A DNA stretch of 64,000 nt. Source: Cyanobacteria bacterium FACHB-471. Its GTDB lineage: Bacteria; Cyanobacteriota; Cyanobacteriia; Elainellales; Elainellaceae. Made by a program: the position numbers and the translations under genes. The stretch is from contig JACJOC010000020.1 of NCBI GenBank assembly GCA_014695345.1, positions 186,001 through 250,000 on the forward strand, read 5' to 3'. The stretch's first letter is position 1. Every line of letters starts with the position of its first letter. The notes beneath the pieces were generated by a model that worked only from the letters and a program-made list of their open reading frames with translations, was not told the origin of the DNA and did not search any database. Shown here in pieces: positions 47,552 through 57,492 of this stretch.

Positions 47552-48283
47552 ATGAATAGACCAAGAAGACGTTCAAGGAAGCTTCGTATCTTACTCAGTC
47601 GGGTTGGCGATCGCATCAGCAAAAAAAATATTCTTGCTTTATCCATTTTCCTGCTGTGTTTGCTGGGTTGCTGGTGGCTCTTTACAGCGCTAGAAATCAA
47701 TATATTCACCCCAGAAGGGTTGGCTCAAGCTGCCCGAGAAATGGGGGTTTCAGCAATTCTGATTTATATCCTCTCTATTATTATTGCTATTGTTATTAGC
47801 CCTATTCCTGGAACACCTTTGACTATTGCAGCCGGAGCGATTTGGGGTCCGGTTCCTGCTGCTATCTACGCAACAATTGGTAGCTTTGTGGGAGGGCTAA
47901 TTGCTTACTTTATTGGTAGAACGTTAGGGCGATCGGCAGTTAAAGTCTTAACAGGTAAAATTATCTATTTCTCTAAACATCGAGGAGAGGTTTATCTAGG
48001 ACTAATCATGTTCTTTGCCCGTCTTTTTCCAGTGCTTCCATTTGACTTCATGAGTTATGGAGCAGGTTTAGCTAAACTCTCTTTGCCAATCTATGCCAGT
48101 GCCAGCTTGTTAGGGGCATTTCCCTGCAACTTTTTTTTGACGCACTTAGGGGCAGCTTTCACACTAAACAAAACAATGTTAGGAATTATGGCTGGTTTGT
48201 TCCTAATCTTGTTTGTGGGACTGCCTTGGGGAATCCAGCGATATAACTGGCTGGGTATGAAGGACATCATTCGTGTAGAGTAA
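47552..48283 (+). CDS. TVP38/TMEM64 (DedA-like) membrane protein
   Basis: This 243-residue multi-spanning protein is of the TVP38/TMEM64 (SNARE-associated Golgi) family. It has a basic N-terminus, a first helix (LALSIFLLCLLGCWWLFTAL), and the family core ISPIPGTPLTIAAGAIWGPV and GGLIAYFIGRTLGRSAVKVL, followed by FFARLFPVLPFDFMSYGAGL. Family members are implicated in lipid scrambling or membrane maintenance. The spacing to neighbours suggests a single-gene unit. Confidence 0.88.
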   Translation: MNRPRRRSRKLRILLSRVGDRISKKNILALSIFLLCLLGCWWLFTALEINIFTPEGLAQAAREMGVSAILIYILSIIIAIVISPIPGTPLTIAAGAIWGPVPAAIYATIGSFVGGLIAYFIGRTLGRSAVKVLTGKIIYFSKHRGEVYLGLIMFFARLFPVLPFDFMSYGAGLAKLSLPIYASASLLGAFPCNFFLTHLGAAFTLNKTMLGIMAGLFLILFVGLPWGIQRYNWLGMKDIIRVE

Positions 48284-48421
48284 TCCGTTCCTGATGGGTC
48301 AGTTTGGTTGTGCCGGTTTGGTGTAAAGCGCCTGTAATTCTCAATTCAGATTGAATAGTGGGGAAAATGTCAAACTGAAAGAGGGACCATACAGGCTGCA
48401 AGCTTAGAGAAAGCCGCCATT

Positions 48422-49018
48422 ATGATTGAGCTCCTTGCCGCGCTCTCAGCATCTGCAGCAGTGGGAATGAGAATTGCCCTACCTCTTTTGATGATTGGGC
48501 TACTTTATAGCGATAATCTCTGGGCAGATGTGCCTGTCTTGTCCCACATTCCCCCACGAATTGTGCTGGGAGTATTGGTGAGTTGGTCTTTGGTTGAGCT
48601 ATTAATTTCTAAAGAACGTTTGGGACAGCGTTTTTTGCAGATCGTGCAGTTGCTGTTTAGCCCTTTTGTGGGAGCGATCGCCGGAATTACGGTTGCCCGT
48701 TCTGCTGAGGTACCTGGAGCGATGGCAATGTTGCTCGGTCTGGTGGGTGGACTATTTGCTTTTGTGCTGCAATTGGTGCAGGTGGGCTGGTTTTACCGCT
48801 TGCGAGGACTCCCGACCTGGGTAATTTTTTTGCAAGACTTTTTGTGTATTGCGCTAGTGCTGCTTGCGTTTGACGCACCTGAACAAGGTGGGCTGATTGC
48901 GCTGCTGTTGCTCTGGTTAGCAATTCGTAGTTCGGGCGTGTGGCAAAGCTGGTATCAGCAGCAAGCGAGTGCTTTAAACCGCAAAAATCCTCGGTGGAAC
49001 AAACGAGATCCCGATTAG
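48422..49018 (+). CDS. DUF4126 membrane protein
   Basis: This 198-residue integral membrane protein matches DUF4126: it begins IELLAALSASAAVGMRIALP, and helices include IPPRIVLGVLVSWSLVELLI, LLFSPFVGAIAGITVA and MAMLLGLVGGLFAFVLQLVQ. The C-terminus is basic. Function is unknown. It is followed by a long bidirectional terminator. Confidence 0.83.
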   Translation: MIELLAALSASAAVGMRIALPLLMIGLLYSDNLWADVPVLSHIPPRIVLGVLVSWSLVELLISKERLGQRFLQIVQLLFSPFVGAIAGITVARSAEVPGAMAMLLGLVGGLFAFVLQLVQVGWFYRLRGLPTWVIFLQDFLCIALVLLAFDAPEQGGLIALLLLWLAIRSSGVWQSWYQQQASALNRKNPRWNKRDPD

Positions 49019-49050
49019 CTAAAGCAGCTTTATAGCTATAGCCATACAGG

Positions 49051-49105
49051 TTAGGACAAAAAGAAGGGCACGGGGCTTCACCCTGTGCCCTTCTTTTTGT
49101 CCTAA
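49051..49105. terminator. Long bidirectional terminator
   Basis: A 21-base arm (TTAGGACAAAAAGAAGGGCA continuing one base) pairs with its exact complement ending GTCCTAA, with further GGG/CCC pairing towards a short loop. Runs of A and T flank the GC core on both strands. It sits between the convergent DUF4126 gene and the small exported protein gene. Confidence 0.85.
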
Positions 49106-49140
49106 GAGTTGAGAAAGGTATACCTGATTTGATCAGTGTT

Positions 49141-49452
49141 TTATTCAAGCAGGAATGGAAAAACGCTGCGAATGGCTCTGCGGACGCGTAGCAATATAAT
49201 CGTGTTCTCAACTCGGGGCGAAAGTTGGGGACGAGTATCGGGACCTGCCTCAAGCTGTGCCTGTAGCTCAGCATACTCAGCTGCCGTAAGTGGAGCGCCA
49301 TCAACGGGCGATCGCGCTTCTGTAATAATCTCTGTTCGCAGCACCTCTTCAGGCACATCTTCCGCAGGTGGCAGTGCCAGGGCTGGTGCAACGCTGACAC
49401 TACTCAGAAGTAACAAAATCATGCCAAGAGAACTGCGCTGAATCTGAAGCAT
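49141..49452 (-). CDS. Small exported protein of unknown function
   Basis: This 103-residue protein has a signal peptide (MLQIQRSSLGMILLLLSSVS with cleavage near ALA), then an acidic region (EDVPEEVLRTEIITEARSPV) and a LTAAEYAELQAQLEA helix. The C-terminus is hydrophobic and basic (TIILLRVRRAIRSVFPFLLE). Such proteins occur in cyanobacteria, but I know no function. Confidence 0.7.
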   Translation of the reverse strand: MLQIQRSSLGMILLLLSSVSVAPALALPPAEDVPEEVLRTEIITEARSPVDGAPLTAAEYAELQAQLEAGPDTRPQLSPRVENTIILLRVRRAIRSVFPFLLE

Positions 49453-49522
49453 GAGAGTATTCCAAACCCGTTTTTTAGGATCGCAGATCTATTAAAGCCC
49501 AAATAAAGCCCAAATTATGCAA

Positions 49523-49553
49523 AGCGGAAGCGCAGCTTAGCCGCACTTCCGCT
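49523..49553 (-). terminator. trxB terminator hairpin
   Basis: AGCGGAAG pairs with CTTCCGCT around a loop containing a secondary imperfect stem. It starts 35 bases after the NTRC stop codon on the minus strand and is followed by a short T-run (CTTTGC). Confidence 0.45.
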
Positions 49554-49587
49554 AATGAATCAAACTGAGTTTTGTAAGAGCGATCGC

Positions 49588-50997
49588 TTAACTAACGGGA
49601 ACAGCAGCTGCAACATACTTCTGCATCACTTCCCGGTACTGGCTCTTTTGCTTCATTCCTTTAAGCTGCTCAACCAAAGCTTTGTCCTTAAAGAATTGAA
49701 CGGTTGGAGTACCAGTCACTCCGGCTGACTCGGCAATATCTGGGTCTGCTTCGATGTCGATCTCTACATAGTGAATCTGACCGTCGAATTCATCCACGAC
49801 TTTGCTCAGGATGGGCTTGAGTGTATGGCAAGGTCCGCAAGTGGGGGAAGCATACTTGACTACGATTAGGCGATCGCTGTCATGGTATAGCTTACGCAGG
49901 GCATACCCCCCTTCATGACGAGTTCTATTAACGTCAAACTCTGCTGCCTGCTCATCTTCAGTTTTTTTGTGAGCCGCTTCAGCCGCAGGTTTTTCGGATG
50001 CTTCGGTCTGATGAAACTCCTGCACTAAGCCGTTTACAGAGAGCCAGCGCTCAGCTAGCATTGCCGCCATACAGCCCGTACCTGCTGCTGTAATGGCCTG
50101 ACGGAATTCATGATCCTGCACATCACCAGCCGCGTAGACTCCCTCTATGCTGGTTTCTACTGAGCCAGGTTTGGTCACAACGTAACCCACGTCATCCAGT
50201 TCTAGTTGTCCTCTAAATAAGGATGTATTTGGAGTGTGACCGATCGCGTAGAACAAACCTCTAACGTGAAGTTCGTCTTCCTCTCCGGTTTGGGCATTTC
50301 TGATTCTGACCCCCTTCATGTGGTCTTCTTCACCAAACACGTCGAGCGTCTCGGTATTCCAGTGAACGGTGATTTTGGGATTACTTAAAACACGGTCTTG
50401 CATGGCTTTGCTAGCTCGCATCTTTTCGCCTCGCACCAGCAAGTGAACGTGGGAGCCGTACTTTGTCAGGTAAACTGCTTCTTCTGCGGCTGAGTCACCG
50501 CCACCGACAACCGCTAACTCGGCACTGCGAAAGATTGGCGTTGCACCATCACAAATTGCACAGGCGGAAATTCCTCGGCTCCAAAACTGGTTTTCGTAAG
50601 GCAATCCTAACCGTCTTGCGGTTGCTCCAGTAGCGATCACAATGCTGTGCGCTCTAACTTCTCGCTCTTCAGAGCGAATCACGAACGGACGCTGACTAAA
50701 ATCAACTGAAGTAACGTCCTCTGTTACTAACTCCGCGCCCCAGCGCACGGCTTGCGCCTTCATTTGATCCATCAGTTGGGGCCCGGTGATGCCACTAGGG
50801 AAACCAGGGAAGTTCTCAACTTCAGTAGTGGTCATGAGCTGTCCGCCCGGTAGCCCACCTGCCTGGAATCCTTCAAATACAAACGGCTTTAGATTTGCTC
50901 TCGCAGCATAAATGGCAGCCGTGTATCCAGCCGGACCAGAACCGATAATGACTAAGTTTTCTACCGCTGGGTTTGTCATAGATCTAGATAAACTCAT
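49588..50997 (-). CDS. trxB: NADPH-thioredoxin reductase fused to thioredoxin (NTRC)
   Basis: This 469-residue fusion has an N-terminal NADPH-dependent thioredoxin reductase with FAD motif [19 protein letters not shown], redox pair [13 protein letters not shown] motif [16 protein letters not shown] and YAAGDVQD. A linker rich in Glu and Lys follows, then a thioredoxin domain with CGPC (about residues 386-389). NTRC, known from chloroplasts and some cyanobacteria, delivers NADPH-derived electrons to 2-Cys peroxiredoxins and metabolic enzymes. Such a fusion fits the CP12 regulatory system seen in this window. The start [18 protein letters not shown] may be seven residues long at the N-terminus. 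Confidence 0.95.
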   Translation of the reverse strand: MSLSRSMTNPAVENLVIIGSGPAGYTAAIYAARANLKPFVFEGFQAGGLPGGQLMTTTEVENFPGFPSGITGPQLMDQMKAQAVRWGAELVTEDVTSVDFSQRPFVIRSEEREVRAHSIVIATGATARRLGLPYENQFWSRGISACAICDGATPIFRSAELAVVGGGDSAAEEAVYLTKYGSHVHLLVRGEKMRASKAMQDRVLSNPKITVHWNTETLDVFGEEDHMKGVRIRNAQTGEEDELHVRGLFYAIGHTPNTSLFRGQLELDDVGYVVTKPGSVETSIEGVYAAGDVQDHEFRQAITAAGTGCMAAMLAERWLSVNGLVQEFHQTEASEKPAAEAAHKKTEDEQAAEFDVNRTRHEGGYALRKLYHDSDRLIVVKYASPTCGPCHTLKPILSKVVDEFDGQIHYVEIDIEADPDIAESAGVTGTPTVQFFKDKALVEQLKGMKQKSQYREVMQKYVAAAVPVS

Positions 50998-51262
50998 AAC
51001 GACTACGCTTAGTATAGTCTAACTTCTTAACAAAAGTCTAATGACATTGCAGATAGGTCTATTTGTCTGTTCTGTCCGTTTTGCCTATAAGGATAATTAG
51101 GGCGATCGCATCAGAAAATTCTCTAGATTTTTGGTGTAGTTTGCGCCGGTAGACGGAGCTTAGGCCAATATAATGAAAAAGCAGTGCAACAAAAGTCAAC
51201 GTCGTAAGGTGCGGCATGATGCGTGGCTGCTTAACGATTTTTAATCGGGAGATTGCTTGTCT

Positions 51263-52450
51263 ATGGCAATGATTGAAACCAAAACCGAACCCATGGTGCT
51301 AAACATGGGTCCGCATCACCCTTCTATGCACGGGGTGTTGCGCCTAATTGTCACCCTGGACGGTGAAGACGTGATCGATTGCGAACCCGTCATTGGCTAT
51401 CTGCATCGGGGCATGGAAAAGATTGCCGAAAACCGCACCAATACGATGTATGTCCCTTACGTCAGCCGATGGGACTACGCTGAGGGCATGTTTAACGAGG
51501 CAATTACCGTTAATGCTCCCGAAAAACTAGCAGACATTCCAGTTCCCAGACGCGCTAGCTACATTCGCGTAATCATGCTGGAACTGAACCGGATCGCCAA
51601 CCACTTGTTGTGGCTTGGCCCGTTCATGGCAGACGTGGGTGCCCAAACGCCTTTCTTCTACATTTTCCGGGAACGGGAAATGATCTATGACCTGTGGGAA
51701 GCTGTATCGGGCTATCGCATGGTCAACAACAACTATTTCCGCATTGGTGGGGTCGCGGCTGACTTGCCCTATGGTTGGGTAGACAAGTGTGAAGACTTTT
51801 GTGATTACTTCCTACCCAAAGTTGATGAATATGAGCGTCTAATTACTGACAACCCGATTTTCCGGCGGCGGGTTGAAGGCGTGGGCACGATTGGTCGTGA
51901 AGATGCGATCAATTGGGGGCTTTCTGGCCCGATGCTAAGAGCGTCTGGAGTGAAGTGGGATTTACGTAAGGTTGACCACTACGAGTGCTACGACGATTTT
52001 GACTGGGAAGTACAGTGGGAAACGGCAGGCGACTGCTTTGCCCGCTATCTCGTCCGTATTCGCGAAATGCGTGAGTCGGTCAAGATTGTTCGTCAGGCAC
52101 TCAAAGGGTTACCGGGTGGCCCATTTGAGAACCTGGAAGCGAAGCGTGTAGCGGAAGGACCTAAGTCTGAATGGGCTAAGAATCCTGACTACCAGTTCAT
52201 TGGTAAGAAGATTGCTCCTACCTTCAAGATTCCTAAAGGCGAACACTATGTTCGTGTGGAAAGCGGCAAGGGCGAGCTAGGAATCTACATCATCGGAGAC
52301 GATAGTGTGTTTCCCTGGCGCTGGAAGATTCGGGCGGCAGATTTCAACAATCTGCAAGTTCTTCCCTACCTACTACGTGGCGTGAAAGTGGCTGACATTG
52401 TGGCGATTCTAGGTAGCATCGACGTGATTATGGGATCGGTCGATCGCTAG
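51263..52450 (+). CDS. ndhH: NAD(P)H-quinone oxidoreductase subunit H
   Basis: This 395-residue subunit of the NDH-1 complex in thylakoids corresponds to NuoD. It has [56 protein letters not shown], and the C-terminal [23 protein letters not shown]-1 supports cyclic electron flow, respiration and CO2 uptake. The ATG at 51263 is chosen over a TTG at 51257. Other ndh genes are not adjacent, as is common for cyanobacterial ndhH. Confidence 0.97.
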   Translation: MAMIETKTEPMVLNMGPHHPSMHGVLRLIVTLDGEDVIDCEPVIGYLHRGMEKIAENRTNTMYVPYVSRWDYAEGMFNEAITVNAPEKLADIPVPRRASYIRVIMLELNRIANHLLWLGPFMADVGAQTPFFYIFREREMIYDLWEAVSGYRMVNNNYFRIGGVAADLPYGWVDKCEDFCDYFLPKVDEYERLITDNPIFRRRVEGVGTIGREDAINWGLSGPMLRASGVKWDLRKVDHYECYDDFDWEVQWETAGDCFARYLVRIREMRESVKIVRQALKGLPGGPFENLEAKRVAEGPKSEWAKNPDYQFIGKKIAPTFKIPKGEHYVRVESGKGELGIYIIGDDSVFPWRWKIRAADFNNLQVLPYLLRGVKVADIVAILGSIDVIMGSVDR

Positions 52451-52474
52451 TACAGCTTTCAAGTTGTTATTGGT

Positions 52475-52505
52475 AGAGGAGGCAAGCTTTGTTTGTCTCC
52501 TCTTT
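52475..52505 (+). terminator. ndhH terminator
   Basis: AGAGGAGGCAA pairs with TTTGTCTCCTCT (one bulged base) around GCTTTG, followed by TTTT. It begins 25 bases after the ndhH stop codon. Confidence 0.8.
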
Positions 52506-52623
52506 TCCGTCTTTGCACCAAAACTACTGCTCTGGGTTTTCATAGGAAATCTGCTTGGTAAAGAGACACTATCTTTGTGTATCCCTCTTCCATCACTTTC
52601 CCAGTACAAAAATCCTAGAAGCG

Positions 52624-52742
52624 TCTCGTTTCCAAGCTTTGCCTGGAAGTGCCACTTCGGAGGCTCTGCCTCCATTGACAATAGAGCGGAGGCAGAGCCT
52701 CCAGAAACTGCATTCCTAGCTAAAAGCCAGGAACGAGAGAGA
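52624..52742. repeat. Dispersed imperfect palindromic element, copy 2
   Basis: TCTCGTTTCC near 52624 is matched by GGAACGAGAGA near 52732, making about 119 bases of imperfect palindrome. At its centre the 15-base GGAGGCTCTGCCTCC (52659-52673) and GGAGGCAGAGCCTCC (52688-52702) are perfect complements around a 14-base spacer. Ends and GGCAGAGCC core are shared with the element at 21311-21402. Confidence 0.7.
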
Positions 52743-52812
52743 TTAGAGAGAATCTTCTCCAAAAGTGATGAAAGAGGGGTATAGCGCTACTCCATAAAGG
52801 GTTCGGTATTAT

Positions 52813-53352
52813 TTACTCAATACTTCCTATTTTTCCAGGTGGCCAATATCGACTGGTAATTTTTCCGAGTAGATGGTCTTGAGGGACAAATCCCCAGAAT
52901 TGACTGTCGTAGGAGTTGTTGCGGTTGTCTCCCAGGACGGCATAGGAATTGGCAGGAATTGTAACTGGACCCCAGATGTAAGCAGGTGGCTCGGCAATAT
53001 AGTCTTCCTGAATCGGCTGGCTATTGATGTAAACGCTGCCCTCTCTCACTTCGATGGTTTCTCCAGGTAAACCAACGGCTCGGGCAATGAAGGGAACATC
53101 TGGATCAGCGGCACCTTCGGCAATCATGGTATCCGTGGGGCGAAACAGGATGATGTCTCCCCGTTGAGGCTGCTCTGTTTCGTAAATGGATAGATCTGCA
53201 AAGATGCGATCGCCCACAGCAAGTGTCGGAGCCATTGACTCTGACGGAATATAGAAGCTTTTAACCTTACTTGCACAAGCAGGAAATAACCCCAGGCTCA
53301 GCGACAGACTTACCCAAGCAATGAGCCGACTTTTATTGAAGCGCGACAGCAT
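52813..53352 (-). CDS. lepB: Signal peptidase I lacking the usual catalytic lysine
   Basis: This 179-residue type I signal peptidase has an N-terminal membrane anchor, then the catalytic Ser39 in PSESMAPTL, box C (QRGDIILF), and box E (LGDNRNNSYDSQFWGF). In box D, where families with the Ser-Lys dyad carry YIKRVIGLPG, this protein reads FIARAVGLPG, so the expected general-base Lys is replaced by Ala90. The protein could use another base, belong to a divergent subfamily, or be inactive. It follows scpB by 32 bp in the same operon as the ABC ATPase gene. The anchor contains Cys26 (LFPAC), which is not a good lipobox. Confidence 0.85.
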   Translation of the reverse strand: MLSRFNKSRLIAWVSLSLSLGLFPACASKVKSFYIPSESMAPTLAVGDRIFADLSIYETEQPQRGDIILFRPTDTMIAEGAADPDVPFIARAVGLPGETIEVREGSVYINSQPIQEDYIAEPPAYIWGPVTIPANSYAVLGDNRNNSYDSQFWGFVPQDHLLGKITSRYWPPGKIGSIE

Positions 53353-53384
53353 AATTTGATTTGCAGCAACGTAGCTCCACGACG

Positions 53385-53879
53385 TTAACTCGGTGAAGCA
53401 GGTGAGTCAAAGGGCTGGGGTAGTTTATCAACCTGGAAGTATTGGTAAAACTTTTCGGTCACCTGTAGCCAGTAGGATCGCCCGTCAGCCTGTCTTCGTT
53501 TGCGAACGAAGCCTAGTCCCACCAGTTCTGGAACGTGCTGATAAACTCCAGAGCCGCGCAATTCGACCAGTTCGGTTTGGCTGATCGGTCCTTTTAGGGC
53601 GATCGCCGCCAGTGTCCGCAAAGCTCCTACTCCTAAATCCAGCGGAATCAAACTCTGCACCAGATCGTGAAATGAATCACGTAGCTGTAGACAGTAGCCT
53701 TCTGAGGTTTCTACGACTTCTAGGGCGCTGTCTCGATGAGCATAGTCGGTGATTAGTTCGATCAGGGCTTCTTCGATCTCTTTGCGATCGCACCCTGCAT
53801 ATTCAACAAGTTTGGCGATCGGCAGGGGCTGAGCTTTGAGATAGAGAATCGCTTCGATTTTGCTGGCGAGACGAGGCAT
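53385..53879 (-). CDS. scpB: Segregation and condensation protein ScpB
   Basis: This 164-residue protein forms the winged-helix ScpB dimer that, with ScpA, associates with SMC condensin to organise the chromosome. It shows ASKIEAILYLKAQPLPIAKL, IELITDYAHRDSALEVVET, LRTLAAIALKGPISQTELVE and LRGSGVYQHVPELVGLGFV. The length is slightly short of many ScpB proteins. It lies between the ABC ATPase gene (65 bp upstream) and lepB (32 bp downstream) on the same strand. Confidence 0.9.
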   Translation of the reverse strand: MPRLASKIEAILYLKAQPLPIAKLVEYAGCDRKEIEEALIELITDYAHRDSALEVVETSEGYCLQLRDSFHDLVQSLIPLDLGVGALRTLAAIALKGPISQTELVELRGSGVYQHVPELVGLGFVRKRRQADGRSYWLQVTEKFYQYFQVDKLPQPFDSPASPS

Positions 53880-53944
53880 GAGGGAAAAGTTTTGAATTTT
53901 GAATTCTTACTACCCTACACGCTCGTGCAGCTTCGTTAACAGGT

Positions 53945-54796
53945 TTAATCTAGATTCCGTCCGGTTAGTTCAACGAAGATGTCTTCTAAGTTAGAGGGGC
54001 GGATCATCATGCCGGTTTTGTCGGGCTGCTGTTCGAGGTAGGTGTTGGCTTGATCCATGTCAGGGAAAAATTTGTATTCCCAGCGATCGCCAATTTGCTT
54101 CATCAGTAGTCCTTCGCCGTGTTTTTGGCGCAGTTCTGGTAAGGTGCCAATTTCGATCAGTTTGCCGCTGTCCATGATGCCGATGCGATCGCACAAATAC
54201 TCAACTTCTTCCATGTAGTGTGTGGTTAGTAGGATGGTCATGCCCTGTTGGTTGAGTCCTTTGATGATTTCCCAGAGGCGACGGCGGGTTTGGGGGTCGA
54301 GTCCGACGGTGGGTTCGTCTAGAAATAGGATTTGGGGCTGGTGTAGTAAGGCTCTGGCGATCTGAAGTCGTCGTTTCATGCCGCCGGATAGGGTTTTGAC
54401 CAGGTCGTTGCTGCGATCGATTAACTCGACGTATTCTAGCCAGCGGTTGATTTCGTGTTGCCGTCGAGCGTTGGGAATGTGGTGCATTCGGGCATGAAAT
54501 TCCATGTTTTCCCAAACGGTTAGGTCACCATCAACACTGGTTTGCTGAAGGACTACGCCAATCTGTTTTTTCACGCCGAAGGGATGTCGTACTACGTCAC
54601 ATCCAGCGACGACGATTTCTCCCTGGGTGGGTTGGGTGAGGGTGGTGAGCATTCGGATCGTTGTGGATTTGCCTGCTCCGTTGGGGCCAAGTAGTCCAAA
54701 TATTTCGCCTGATGGGATGGTTAGGGTGAGGTCGTTGACAACGGAGGTGTTGTTGTAAACTTTGTGAACGCTCTGAAGACAAACCGCAGCGATCAT
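53945..54796 (-). CDS. ABC transporter ATPase, drug-export (DrrA-like)
   Basis: This 283-residue ATPase has Walker A GLLGPNGAGKST, Q-loop VVLQQTSVDGDLTV, signature LSGGMKRRLQIARALL, Walker B ILFLDEPTVGLDPQTRRRLW and the His switch LLTTHYMEE. The C-terminal DrrA-type extension ends with PSNLEDIFVELTGRNLD. No permease gene is adjacent in the window, so the membrane partner must be elsewhere. It is the first gene in the scpB-lepB direction, so the three genes may be co-transcribed. Confidence 0.9.
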   Translation of the reverse strand: MIAAVCLQSVHKVYNNTSVVNDLTLTIPSGEIFGLLGPNGAGKSTTIRMLTTLTQPTQGEIVVAGCDVVRHPFGVKKQIGVVLQQTSVDGDLTVWENMEFHARMHHIPNARRQHEINRWLEYVELIDRSNDLVKTLSGGMKRRLQIARALLHQPQILFLDEPTVGLDPQTRRRLWEIIKGLNQQGMTILLTTHYMEEVEYLCDRIGIMDSGKLIEIGTLPELRQKHGEGLLMKQIGDRWEYKFFPDMDQANTYLEQQPDKTGMMIRPSNLEDIFVELTGRNLD

Positions 54797-54944
54797 AGGG
54801 GTTGAATGTAAAGCAATGCTAATTTCGGGCTATTTCAAACTTACATCAGCTTGATTGATATCGTTTGAATCTTGGCTTGAATATGTTTGCTAATTCTGTG
54901 TCTCAATTGAGATTTCTTTCAGGGGCTTTGCCCCCGAACCCCCA

Positions 54945-54969
54945 CTGGGGGACGAAGCACGTCCCCCAG
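54945..54969. repeat. GC-rich palindrome
   Basis: CTGGGGGACG pairs perfectly with CGTCCCCCAG around AAGCA. The surrounding C/G-run context (CTTTGCCCCCGAACCCCCAC) looks like a short dispersed repeat, but only one copy is visible here. Confidence 0.5.
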
Positions 54970-55068
54970 ACCCCCTCTGCAAGGGTTTGAGGGTGGGTGG
55001 CATGACGCGCTTCGCATTGGTTAGGTGGCGAGGGTACTTCGATCGCTTTTGTTTACTGGGGACTGATT

Positions 55069-55117
55069 TGATTTTTGTGTAAGTGCAGGCATTTTGCCTG
55101 CACTTACACAAAAATCA
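55069..55117 (-). terminator. Terminator of the S9 peptidase gene
   Basis: The 23-base arms 55069-55091 and 55095-55117 are perfect complements (core GTGTAAGTGCAGGCA and TGCCTGCACTTACAC) around TTT, with TTTTT on the minus-strand exit side. The hairpin starts seven bases after the peptidase stop codon. Confidence 0.85.
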
Positions 55118-55123
55118 GAATGT

Positions 55124-57061
55124 TCATTGGGGTAGGTTGGCGATTTCTACGGGTTCTACGGGGTCGGCTAGCTCGAAGCCGAAGACTCTGGAGTAGAAGT
55201 AGAGTTCGGTGTCGAGCGATCGCTTAATATTCTCGGCTTTTCTGAAACCATGTTGTTCACCCTCGAAGAGGACGTAGGCGACGGGGATGCCTTTGGCTTT
55301 GAGGGCTTCGACCATCTTTTCTGCTTGGTTGGGGGGTACGATTTTGTCTTCGTCGCCCTGGAAGAAGATGACGGGGCAGGACAGTTGGTCGGTGTGGTGG
55401 ATGGGCGATCGCTCTCGATATAGGTCTTGACGTTCGGGGTAAGGGCCAATCAGTCCGTCGAGGTAGCGGGATTCAAATTTGTGGGTGTCTTCTGCCAGGG
55501 CTGCGGCATCGCTGACGCCGTAGTAGCTGGCTCCGGCTTTGAAGGTGTCGCGAAAGGCAAGGACGGCAAGGGTGGTGTAGCCTCCGGCGCTGCCGCCATC
55601 GATGGTGAGGCGATCGCCATCGACTTCTCCTCGTTCGACTAAATATTTTGCGCCGTTGACGCAGTCATCGACATCGACGATGCCCCAGTTGCCTTTTAGC
55701 CGTTCTCGGTAGTCGCGTCCGTAGCCTGTGCTGCCGCCATAGTTAACGTCGAGAATGGCAATGCCGCGACTTGTCCAGTACTGAATGCCGAGGTTGAAGG
55801 TGGCGGAGGTGGCAGCGGTAGGACCACCATGAATTTTGACGAGCAGCGGCGGACGTTCATCGGCGGGAGCCTGGCAGTCTCGATTTTTGGGTGGGTAGTA
55901 GAAGGCGTGGGCGGTTAGTCCGTTTTCGGTGGGAAACTCAACAGTTTCAGGGACGGAGAGGTAGCCCGGATCAACTTCGGTTTCGCTGGAGCGACGCAGG
56001 ACTTCGGTTTGACCTGTTTTTAGATCAAGACGAGCAATTACGCCGGGAGTGGTTGGGGAGCCTGCACCAAAAACGGCTTGTCCGGCTCCAACCCGAATGC
56101 CGCCGATGCTGGCGAAGGGGGTTTCGATTTCGCTCAGTTTCAAGGATTGGGGGTTGAGGCGGGCGAGATGCTGAATGCCGTCTTCGGTGTAGGTGCAAAT
56201 CAGGCTGTCGCTGTCAAAGCCGTAGGTAAACATGCCGAATACCCAATGGGGTAAGCCGAATTCAGCGGCTTTGTTGCACAATGGCTCGACTTGCCCGTTT
56301 TGCCAACGATACAGGTTCCACCAGTTGGTGCGATCGCTGACAAAATAAAGTACTCCGTCGGGCGACCATTCGGGTTGAAAAACGGATTCGGTGAGTCCGC
56401 CTGCGATTAAGTGGCGATCGCCCAATTCTCCATTCTCTTTCACTTCAGCGACCCATAGCTCGGTGCCATCCCAGGGCATGTTGGGATGGTTCCAGGTCAG
56501 CCAGGCAAGCTGCGAACCGTCTGGGCTAAGGCGGGGTGACGAGTAGAAGTCGTTGCCTGAAACCAGCACTTCTCCTGCGGTGGACGAGTCAGCAGATAAA
56601 CTCACTGCCACAATGGTGTTCACGGCTTCTCGCTCGGAAGCGGTATGGTCTTCTCGAATGCAGATCAGCCGATTTCGCTGGCGATCGATGACCGCATCGG
56701 CATAGCGCAAATTGGCTTCTGGGGTAAGCGGTTGCGGTTCACTGCCTACGGACTGGCGGTAGAGCCGCTGGTCAGCAAAGTTGGAGAAATACACGGTTTT
56801 GTCCGCGACAATGTATGACCCACCGCCATATTCATGCACGCGAGTCCGAACATTAAACCCGGTTGGGGTAATGTCTGTTGTGGTGCCATCAGGAGTGCGA
56901 CGCACAACAACCGATCGCCCCCCTTCTAATGGGCGACCTTCACTCCAATAAATATCGTCGCCATCTAGCCTGATTTCACCTAGTCGGATGGTTCCTTGCA
57001 CAATCAGGTCTGAGGTGATGGGCGATTTCCAGGAGCCATAGGGGGCAAGCGAGTCAGTCAT
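55124..57061 (-). CDS. S9 prolyl oligopeptidase family peptidase
   Basis: This 645-residue enzyme has an N-terminal beta-propeller ([38 protein letters not shown]) and a C-terminal alpha/beta hydrolase domain with nucleophile Ser in DGGSAGGY (near residue 490), the acid in [13 protein letters not shown] and the His in FEGEQHGFR. No signal peptide is present, so it is probably cytoplasmic. It is closest to acylaminoacyl-peptidase or dipeptidyl-peptidase types; the substrate is not determined. A terminator follows. Confidence 0.93.
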   Translation of the reverse strand: MTDSLAPYGSWKSPITSDLIVQGTIRLGEIRLDGDDIYWSEGRPLEGGRSVVVRRTPDGTTTDITPTGFNVRTRVHEYGGGSYIVADKTVYFSNFADQRLYRQSVGSEPQPLTPEANLRYADAVIDRQRNRLICIREDHTASEREAVNTIVAVSLSADSSTAGEVLVSGNDFYSSPRLSPDGSQLAWLTWNHPNMPWDGTELWVAEVKENGELGDRHLIAGGLTESVFQPEWSPDGVLYFVSDRTNWWNLYRWQNGQVEPLCNKAAEFGLPHWVFGMFTYGFDSDSLICTYTEDGIQHLARLNPQSLKLSEIETPFASIGGIRVGAGQAVFGAGSPTTPGVIARLDLKTGQTEVLRRSSETEVDPGYLSVPETVEFPTENGLTAHAFYYPPKNRDCQAPADERPPLLVKIHGGPTAATSATFNLGIQYWTSRGIAILDVNYGGSTGYGRDYRERLKGNWGIVDVDDCVNGAKYLVERGEVDGDRLTIDGGSAGGYTTLAVLAFRDTFKAGASYYGVSDAAALAEDTHKFESRYLDGLIGPYPERQDLYRERSPIHHTDQLSCPVIFFQGDEDKIVPPNQAEKMVEALKAKGIPVAYVLFEGEQHGFRKAENIKRSLDTELYFYSRVFGFELADPVEPVEIANLPQ

Positions 57062-57492
57062 GGGTAGCTATGAAATAAGAAGATCTCTAGCTTGAGCATA
57101 GTTGCTTCTCGCTGATCTGATCTAGGTAGAAGGGGCGATCAGGTGAAGGGGCGATCGCCTGATATGCGAAAAGTTTCTTATATCTGAATATGTGTGACAA
57201 GTTTCTTGCAACTCACTCAAATTAGGATGATGTACAGCAAAGCTTCTATATAGCAATAGTTACTTGATTCTTTGGCAAAGACAGTGTCTCAAAATCACCT
57301 ACAGGTATTCAACTTAAATCGTCATTGCCTAGCAAATCGAGCAGTACTTCCAAGTGAGCAGGATTGAGCAAGATAAGGAGCAAAGCCTTCGGTATTCACA
57401 ACCAATAGATTTAGTATTTCCCCTATCGAATATCTGAAATTTCGGTGTTAAATTCTACACATCTCTTCCGCCCACCCTAATAGACTCTAAAG
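57062..57492. other. Intergenic region at the edge of the accessory island
   Basis: About 430 bases, AT-rich, between divergent genes. No repeat, RNA gene or attachment site was recognised. It marks the change from GC-richer core genes to the AT-richer region to the right. Confidence 0.4.

Larger units (their letters stand above)
54797..55123. other. Intergenic region with GC-rich palindromes
   Basis: About 330 bases between two minus-strand genes. They include a GC-rich block of C and G runs with a ten-base palindrome at 54945-54969 and the strong terminator of the S9 peptidase gene at 55069-55117. No gene was identified. Confidence 0.5.
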
